A DNA stretch of 9,561 nucleotides from JAWWAH01 sp033721415. GTDB lineage: Bacteria > Patescibacteriota > Minisyncoccia > Spechtbacterales > 2-12-FULL-38-22. Within the stretch, counting starts at the first letter, position 1. Each line of letters opens with the position of its first letter. The notes under the pieces were generated by a model. The model was given only the letters and a program-made list of their open reading frames with translations, searched no databases and was not told where the DNA came from. Positions 6,138 through 9,561 of this stretch are shown here, piece by piece. The translations under genes and the position numbers were made by a program. The DNA lies in assembly GCA_033721415.1 (NCBI GenBank), contig JAWWAH010000039.1:1-9561 (forward strand), in the 5' to 3' direction.

Positions 6138-6725
6138 TTATGCCTTCCTTGCCAGAGTCTGGTCGTGTGCCTCAATGATCGGGCGGATCTCATCCGCCTG
6201 CTCACGCAAAGCATCGACGTACGCCCGAGCATCCTCCTCGTAGGTGGTGTCAGGGTCGTAGTAGTCGGGCTCCATGTTGAGCTCACGAACCTGCGGAGCG
6301 ATCTCCGAAAAAATCACGTCGTACTTCCTCTTAGCTGCATCAGGCAGAGCAAGAGTAGCCTCTGCCATAGCAACCAGGTTCAGGAATCGCTTGTACTTGG
6401 CAAAAGGCTCCGATTCATTGGTGGAACCAATGCCAAGCGCACGGTTGAAGGCGTGGATAGCCTCCAAGGCGTCCTCATAGCTGACATCGCTATCGATGAC
6501 AACAAGATTGAAGCTGCCGGCCATCGCGTACATCTTGTCGTAGTTGCGAGCGTGGGTCTCGACAGTCACTAGGCCGTCGTCAACATCCACGATAATCCCC
6601 AGAAGATCTCGGGATTCATCCAGATAGCCACCCAGGCCATCCGGCTTCGGGATGTCAGTGGGGACGTCACGGATTAGGACAAGTGCGCCCTTTTCCGCCT
6701 TTTGATTGATAAATCGGATGCTCAT
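6138..6725 (-). CDS. Unrecognised 195-aa protein, GC-rich orphan gene
   Basis: I do not recognise this protein. It is acidic and soluble, with no signal peptide or membrane helix. The first ~85 residues look mixed alpha/beta (GALVLIRDVP near 13, LLGIIVDVDDGLVTVETHARN near 41); the rest looks mostly helical and acidic, including PDYYDPDTTYEEDARAY near 152. The start is clear: ATG with AGGAGG 5 nt upstream. Base composition is the striking point: three 60-base rows inside it count as 65, 48 and 57% G+C, against 33% in a row of copB. Codons favour C/G third positions, unlike every neighbour. The promoter (6778-6806) and its own hairpin make it a self-contained unit. This suggests acquisition from a GC-richer source. 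It is not a typical phage or transposase gene and no mobility gene is adjacent. It ends with TAA. Confidence 0.85.
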   Translation of the reverse strand: MSIRFINQKAEKGALVLIRDVPTDIPKPDGLGGYLDESRDLLGIIVDVDDGLVTVETHARNYDKMYAMAGSFNLVVIDSDVSYEDALEAIHAFNRALGIGSTNESEPFAKYKRFLNLVAMAEATLALPDAAKRKYDVIFSEIAPQVRELNMEPDYYDPDTTYEEDARAYVDALREQADEIRPIIEAHDQTLARKA

Positions 6726-6730
6726 AGCAT

Positions 6731-6736
6731 CCTCCT
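6731..6736 (-). promoter_or_regulatory. Strong Shine-Dalgarno of the GC-rich gene
   Basis: AGGAGG is a perfect match to the anti-SD, 5 nt before the ATG at 6725. It fixes the start and contrasts with the weak ribosome sites of csoR, copB, typA and the RskA-like gene in the same window. Confidence 0.88.
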
Positions 6737-6777
6737 TTTCTGTGGTTGCGGTTTGATCTTGCCAGTGTATGCTGCAT

Positions 6778-6806
6778 ATTATACCATATAGTATATGTTT
6801 TGTAAA
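6778..6806 (-). promoter_or_regulatory. Promoter of the GC-rich gene with palindrome in the spacer
   Basis: On the minus strand TTTACA (6806-6801) and TATAAT (6783-6778) are 17 bp apart. The leader is about 46 nt and is less AT-rich than the promoter. A perfect 13-bp palindrome, CATATA-G-TATATG (6785-6797), sits in the spacer and could be a repressor site, though AT-rich palindromes arise easily. The -35 box lies directly against the T tract of the preceding terminator. Confidence 0.82.
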
Positions 6807-6809
6807 TAA

Positions 6810-6832
6810 AAAGCACGTTGAAAGCGTGCTTT
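6810..6832 (-). terminator. Terminator of the 64-aa membrane-protein gene
   Basis: AAAGCACG (6810-6817) pairs with CGTGCTTT (6825-6832) around a 7-nt loop; on the minus strand TTTATTTACA follows the stem. It starts 24 bp after the stop codon, and its T tract runs into the -35 region of the next gene. Confidence 0.83.
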
Positions 6833-6856
6833 AGTAATGTGCTTTAGAGCCCTATA

Positions 6857-7051
6857 TTAAGAATCTCTCATGTCGGCAATAGTGCTTCTAATCTTCGTTC
6901 CCAAATATGATACTCCACCAAGTCCAAGAATCAAAAACACTAGCGAACCCCAGAATGGATCATCTAAAAGAGCTACTAGAAAAATTATCAAAAGCATATT
7001 CAATATTAATGCTAGCACTAGAGATATAAGGCGTATGGTGTGCTTATACAC
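6857..7051 (-). CDS. Small two-TM membrane protein, unknown function (GTG start)
   Basis: The protein is 64 aa from a GTG at 7051-7049. That start is chosen because AAAGGAGGAG lies 6 nt upstream (7058-7067); the reading frame stays open to a TTG at 7081 but that would place the SD inside the gene. Residues about 5-27 and 32-52 are hydrophobic, joined by a short LLDDPFWGS turn, giving a helical hairpin with a basic N-terminus (YKHTIR) and a polar C-terminal tail (TKIRSTIADMRDS). By the positive-inside rule both ends would be cytoplasmic. I do not recognise a family. A small hydrophobic protein could be a toxin, holin-like or a subunit, but nothing here supports one choice. No clear promoter is visible; it lies just downstream of the peptidase gene's terminator. 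Confidence 0.75.
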   Translation of the reverse strand: MYKHTIRLISLVLALILNMLLIIFLVALLDDPFWGSLVFLILGLGGVSYLGTKIRSTIADMRDS

Positions 7052-7114
7052 TATCCACTCCTCCTTTAGAGCTAAATACAAGTTACCACAATATAAAAAA
7101 TAAATAAATAAAGG

Positions 7115-7140
7115 AAACCCACCTCGATTAAGGTGGGTTT
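7115..7140 (-). terminator. Terminator of the metallopeptidase gene
   Basis: AAACCCACCT (7115-7124) pairs with AGGTGGGTTT (7131-7140) around a 6-nt loop. On the minus strand it is followed by CCTTTATTTATTTATTTTTT. It starts 4 bp past the stop codon. Confidence 0.88.
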
Positions 7141-7144
7141 TATA

Positions 7145-7534
7145 TTAGATATCAACTTTTAGCGCCCCTAAAAGAACCTCTGCAAATTCATCACAAAATA
7201 ATTCAGCTTCTTCGTTGTTGTAACCTATTCTCCCGAAGTTATCAGCCATTATATGCCCAATCTCATGTGCAATGTGGCTATCAATAATATCGGGGCTCTC
7301 TCTTAAGTCTGTAAGTATTGAATAACCATCATCTTTCCTAAGGCACAGCGCCAAAAGACCATGCCTGGGCTCGATATGTTTAACTTCAGCGCCAAGAGCT
7401 TCGGCTAATTCACGTACAGAAGAAGCACTGCTTCGGCGAATAAGTTCTTCTACCAATCCTTCCATAGATTTATCAACACCTAAAGGCAAGATACGATCAA
7501 GCATGAAAAAAGCCCTTTTCAGATAATGACTCAC
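7145..7534 (-). CDS. ImmA/IrrE-like zinc metallopeptidase domain protein
   Basis: The protein is 129 aa if started at the GTG at 7534 (AGAAAGG 8 nt upstream) or 119 aa from the ATG at 7504; the choice is uncertain. The zinc site is H90-E91-IG-H94, followed by the downstream helix E111-LFCDEFA, which fits the E-x-x-A-(N/D)-x-F-A pattern of the DUF955 (ImmA/IrrE) family, so E111 is the likely third ligand. All catalytic residues are present. The N-terminal part (about 20-50) is helical. Family members cleave repressors in mobile elements (ImmA) or stress regulators (IrrE) and normally sit beside an XRE-type regulator; none is adjacent here, so the substrate is unknown. The protein is short, essentially the peptidase core alone. 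It has its own terminator; the best upstream promoter is poor (TTGCTT, 17 bp, TATTTT). A toxin-antitoxin or phage role is not supported. Confidence 0.87.
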   Translation of the reverse strand: MSHYLKRAFFMLDRILPLGVDKSMEGLVEELIRRSSASSVRELAEALGAEVKHIEPRHGLLALCLRKDDGYSILTDLRESPDIIDSHIAHEIGHIMADNFGRIGYNNEEAELFCDEFAEVLLGALKVDI

Positions 7535-7622
7535 AGTGCCAGCCTTTCTCTTTAAAAAGTTCTATCTAAAAAATAGCACAGAAAAATCTATAAAGCAACA
7601 AAATTAATTCTAGCTCTACTAA

Positions 7623-7644
7623 AAACCCGCCTTGAGGCAGGCTT
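7623..7644 (-). terminator. Terminator of the RskA-like gene
   Basis: On the minus strand AAGCCTGCC pairs with GGCGGGTTT around TCAA, with two G-U pairs, and is followed by TTAGTAG. It lies about 25 bp past the stop. Confidence 0.8.
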
Positions 7645-7668
7645 TATATTTGTGTATTAGTTTACTAT

Positions 7669-8223
7669 TTAAAAATCTCCTTCTATTATGTGCTCTTCGG
7701 GAGTTTCGTCTATAGCTGTTTCTTCTGTTATAACTACTCTGTAGTAACTTCGATATTCAGCATCAGCTTCGTATTCTAAGGTCCAATTTCCTGCCATGTC
7801 TTTTTCCATTACTCCTGTAGAAAAGAATTTTAGTGGCTCTGGTTGTACTAGCCATCCTTCGTATTTATTTCCTTCAGCAGGGTCCGGCATGTTTGCTGTA
7901 ACAGCATGTTTTACCACGCCATCTTCAAATACTCTATATGCTATTCCGGAAGAAGAGCTTCCATCTACTGCAACAAGTAGAGTTTCTTCAGTCTCAGGAT
8001 TTTCTACTAAAAGCTCTAAAAGACTTTTAGGCTCTTCTCCGTCAGCGGGTCGTGATGTTTCTTCTTGTTGTTGTTCGTCGCCTTCAATAGATTCTTCTTG
8101 ATCCTCAATCACAACATCTTCAGTAGGTGCGCTTACGGGTTGATTTGTAAATATAAATGCCAGGGATAAACCTGCAGCAATAATAATTGTACCTATAATA
8201 ATTTTTTTAGTTAACAAGCTCAT
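7669..8223 (-). CDS. Membrane-anchored protein with RskA-like C-terminal domain
   Basis: This 184-aa protein starts at the ATG at 8223. Residues 7-25 form one hydrophobic helix after a basic MSLLTKK, with no lipoprotein cysteine, so it is probably an uncleaved anchor with the rest outside. Residues about 33-66 are a very acidic Glu/Gln-rich linker. The domain from about 80 contains YEGWLVQPEP (121-130), FFSTG (133-137) and YRVVITEET...TPEEHIIEG (161-182). That order resembles the C-terminal domain of RskA-type anti-sigma factors (Y-x-x-W-L ... S-G ... V-x-V-T-x-E ... P ... G). No N-terminal zinc anti-sigma domain and no sigma factor gene is present, so a regulatory role is doubtful; the domain may serve as an extracytoplasmic sensor or structural module. 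No Shine-Dalgarno is visible. The family assignment is by pattern only. Confidence 0.8.
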   Translation of the reverse strand: MSLLTKKIIIGTIIIAAGLSLAFIFTNQPVSAPTEDVVIEDQEESIEGDEQQQEETSRPADGEEPKSLLELLVENPETEETLLVAVDGSSSSGIAYRVFEDGVVKHAVTANMPDPAEGNKYEGWLVQPEPLKFFSTGVMEKDMAGNWTLEYEADAEYRSYYRVVITEETAIDETPEEHIIEGDF

Positions 8224-8254
8224 GGTTTTGTATATTAATAATTATACTAGCTTT

Positions 8255-8263
8255 ATTATACCA
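8255..8263 (-). promoter_or_regulatory. Extended -10 promoter of the RskA-like gene
   Basis: On the minus strand TGGTATAAT is a perfect -10 with the TGn extension, and no convincing -35 lies 16-18 bp upstream, as is usual for extended -10 promoters. Start near 8248 gives a leader of about 25 nt. A second TATAAT lies at 8240-8245. Confidence 0.65.
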
Positions 8264-8302
8264 GAAACTTTACACATAATTGAGGAGTTTTTTGTTTTTA
8301 TC

Positions 8303-8330
8303 TTGCTTTTTTTCTATTTTGTGGTATTAT
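8303..8330 (+). promoter_or_regulatory. Promoter of the winged-helix-like gene
   Basis: TTGCTT (8303-8308) and TATTAT (8325-8330) are separated by 16 bp, with TGG before the -10 (extended form). It gives a leader of about 27 nt and diverges from the RskA-like gene's promoter about 40 bp away. Confidence 0.65.
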
Positions 8331-8363
8331 TATTTACAATCCCTATAAGTGGAAGGAGGGGTT

Positions 8364-8855
8364 ATGGATAAAGATGCAGAATCAACGCCTCTTTGGACAG
8401 AAGACGCAGAGAAACAGATAGAAGAGGCGTGCGAATATGCGTTAATGGCTCTTCGGGGCTGGGGTGGCATGACTCTCAGCGCCCTAAACACCGTACTTAA
8501 GAATAAGGGCTTCGATACTCTCATAGAAAACAGTGAGGGAGAATCCACAAATCTAGCAGCAATAGCCACATGGCGACTCTGCAGGGAAAGACGCATAAAG
8601 TGCGTTATTGGTAACACTATTCTAGTGAAGCGCTATGAGCAAAATAGATACCTAGGCGCCACCCAGAGAGTCCTAGACAAGCTTCAGGAGCTTGGCGGAA
8701 TTGCAACTCTAGAAAATCTTATTTCCATGCTTTCTCTAGATGGGCTAGGAGAAACAACAGTCAAAAACTCTGTTCAAGAGTTACTTGATATGCAGGCTGT
8801 TAAAAAGCCATTCATCCTTTCTACCAACCGGAGAGTCTGGGTACCCAGAAATTAA
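8364..8855 (+). CDS. Possible tandem winged-helix protein, unknown function
   Basis: The protein is 163 aa from the ATG at 8364, which has AAGGAGG 6 nt upstream; a GTG at 8349 would lie before that SD. It is soluble and helical. Residues about 17-89 (EEACEYALMALRGWGG, then a variable helix and TWRLCRERRIKCVIGNTILVK) and 96-160 (RVLDKLQELGGIATLENLI, LGETTVKNSVQELL, then RRVWVP) both read like helix-helix-helix followed by a beta wing, so it may be two winged-helix units. This is a pattern judgement; I do not recognise a family. DNA binding, or a protein-protein role as in HARE-type or RNA polymerase delta-type winged helices, are both possible. It stands alone between its own promoter and a strong terminator. 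It ends with TAA. Confidence 0.82.
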   Translation: MDKDAESTPLWTEDAEKQIEEACEYALMALRGWGGMTLSALNTVLKNKGFDTLIENSEGESTNLAAIATWRLCRERRIKCVIGNTILVKRYEQNRYLGATQRVLDKLQELGGIATLENLISMLSLDGLGETTVKNSVQELLDMQAVKKPFILSTNRRVWVPRN

Positions 8856-8865
8856 GTTCCTACTT

Positions 8866-8892
8866 AAAAACAGTCCTACTTGGACTGTTTTT
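8866..8892. terminator. Bidirectional terminator between convergent genes
   Basis: AAAAACAGTCC (8866-8876) pairs with GGACTGTTTTT (8882-8892) in a perfect 11-bp stem with a 5-nt loop. On plus it is followed by TTATTTTG; on minus the A side gives a T run. It serves the 163-aa gene and the YibE/F gene, whose stop codon (8876-8878) is inside the hairpin. Confidence 0.9.
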
Positions 8893-9561
8893 TATTTTGA
8901 GTTACTAAAAATATAACCGCCAAACCAGTAGTTATTGGAACCGTAAGCACAACACCTATACTTCCAACCATTATACGTAATATCTCTGTAGCAAAAAGAT
9001 CCCTATTTATTATCATATCTACAGAAGATTCGCTATGCATGAACAACAACATCAAGGGTAGAGCTGCGCCTGTATATGCTAACGCTATTGTATTTACAAG
9101 GGCGCTTACATGTTCCTTCCCAACATGCAATGCTCGGATAAATATCTCTTTCCTGGAAAAATGCTTTGCAGCAGAAGATAATTCTTGCACAGCAGATGCC
9201 TGTGTTATTGCAATATCATCGAGTACACCCAAAATACCAATTATCATAGCTCCTAACAATAAGGCACTAAAGTCTAGTGATCCTTCTGTCTTCACATTTA
9301 AAAACGTGGCCGCATCATCCGTTTGTCCGCTTAAATGCCCGATATCTACTGCTACAAAGGCAAGGAAAAATGTAAATAATATTGAGATAACAACCCCAGC
9401 AAAAGCAGCATGGGATTTTTTATTAACACCATATGTAAAATATATAGTAAAGGCTAAAATGGCTAACGAAACAACTAGGCTTAATATTACTGGATTTTTA
9501 CCATCAAGAATTTGTGGAGCTAAAAAATAAACTATTATAAGAAATGTAACACCAAGTCCAA
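8876..9561 (-). CDS. YibE/F-family multi-pass membrane protein, C-terminal part (cut by window edge)
   Basis: The reading frame stays open from the stop at 8876 to the right edge (first whole codon at 9559), 227 residues of a longer protein. A GTG at 9295 is internal, not the start, because family sequence continues upstream of it. About six hydrophobic segments are present, including GLGVTFLIIVYFL at the edge, a region around AAFAGVVISILFTFF, and a C-terminal MVGSIGVVLTVPITTGLAVIF. The family hallmark is GILGVLDDIAITQASAVQEL, which matches the G-x-L-G-V-L-D-D-(V/I)-x-(V/I)-T-Q motif of YibE/F proteins. These are membrane proteins of unproven function in Gram-positive and related bacteria. 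The Asp pair in a membrane-proximal helix suggests ion or proton coupling, but that is inference. The stop is TAG within the shared terminator. Confidence 0.9.
   Translation of the reverse strand, partial: GLGVTFLIIVYFLAPQILDGKNPVILSLVVSLAILAFTIYFTYGVNKKSHAAFAGVVISILFTFFLAFVAVDIGHLSGQTDDAATFLNVKTEGSLDFSALLLGAMIIGILGVLDDIAITQASAVQELSSAAKHFSRKEIFIRALHVGKEHVSALVNTIALAYTGAALPLMLLFMHSESSVDMIINRDLFATEILRIMVGSIGVVLTVPITTGLAVIFLVTQNKKQSK

Noticed and set aside
6165..6572. Plus-strand open frame of 135 codons opposite the GC-rich gene
   Set aside because: High G+C makes long antisense frames common. The minus-strand gene has a perfect SD and promoter in the right places; this frame has neither.
6857..7534. 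Toxin-antitoxin pair made of the 64-aa membrane protein and the peptidase
   Set aside because: A terminator separates the two genes, there is no overlap, and neither belongs to a recognised toxin or antitoxin family.
8349..8617. Minus-strand frame at 8330-8617 and GTG start at 8349 for the 163-aa gene
   Set aside because: The minus frame is a mirror of the real gene, and the GTG precedes the AAGGAGG that clearly serves the ATG at 8364.
1..9561. CRISPR array, IS element or transposase, riboswitch of known class
   Set aside because: No regularly spaced direct repeats, no transposase-like protein and no known riboswitch core were seen. The only large repeat structure is the nested inverted repeat before typA.

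Overview
The window is AT-rich bacterial DNA (about one third G+C in the rows I counted by hand), apart from one clearly GC-richer gene. Genes are compact, mostly single-gene units, each closed by a strong intrinsic terminator, with near-consensus sigma70-type promoters. The gene set (CopB-type copper ATPase with a CsoR repressor and a DUF1573 neighbour, TypA, YibE/F, many small unrecognised proteins) and the poor Shine-Dalgarno signals on several genes fit a Candidate Phyla Radiation (Patescibacteria) genome. That placement is an inference; there is no rRNA or other marker here to confirm it. None of the 12 genes whose stop codon is visible ends in TGA (6 TAA, 6 TAG).

Layout. Positions 1-201 hold the start of a membrane-anchored DUF1573-type protein (minus, cut by the window edge). 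Positions 280-3123 are a copper-homeostasis operon on the minus strand: a TTGACA/TATAAT promoter whose spacer is filled by a CsoR operator, then csoR, a copB-like P1B ATPase and a small two-TM protein with a Met/His/Cys loop. Positions 3134-4979 carry typA (minus) and its terminator. Positions 4980-5409 form a gene-free divergent region. It contains a 267-bp nested inverted-repeat element abutting typA, a terminator-like hairpin, and two back-to-back promoters. Positions 5410-6044 hold two tandem paralogous 82-aa proteins (plus), each with its own promoter and terminator. Positions 6083-6806 hold a GC-rich orphan gene (minus) with a textbook promoter and SD. Positions 6810-7051 hold a 64-aa two-TM protein (minus, GTG start). 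Positions 7115-7534 hold an ImmA/IrrE-like zinc peptidase (minus). Positions 7623-8263 hold a membrane-anchored protein with an RskA-like extracytoplasmic domain (minus). Positions 8303-8892 hold a 163-aa protein with possible winged-helix domains (plus). From 8876 to the right edge is the C-terminal part of a YibE/F-family membrane protein (minus).

How it works together. The only clear multi-gene unit is the copper operon: CsoR would block its own promoter until Cu(I) binds, after which the ATPase exports the metal and the small Met/His/Cys protein may help on the outer face. The other genes look independently transcribed. The most unexplained part is the structured DNA upstream of typA, which could be a small mobile repeat, a structured typA leader with an attenuator, or a separate RNA.
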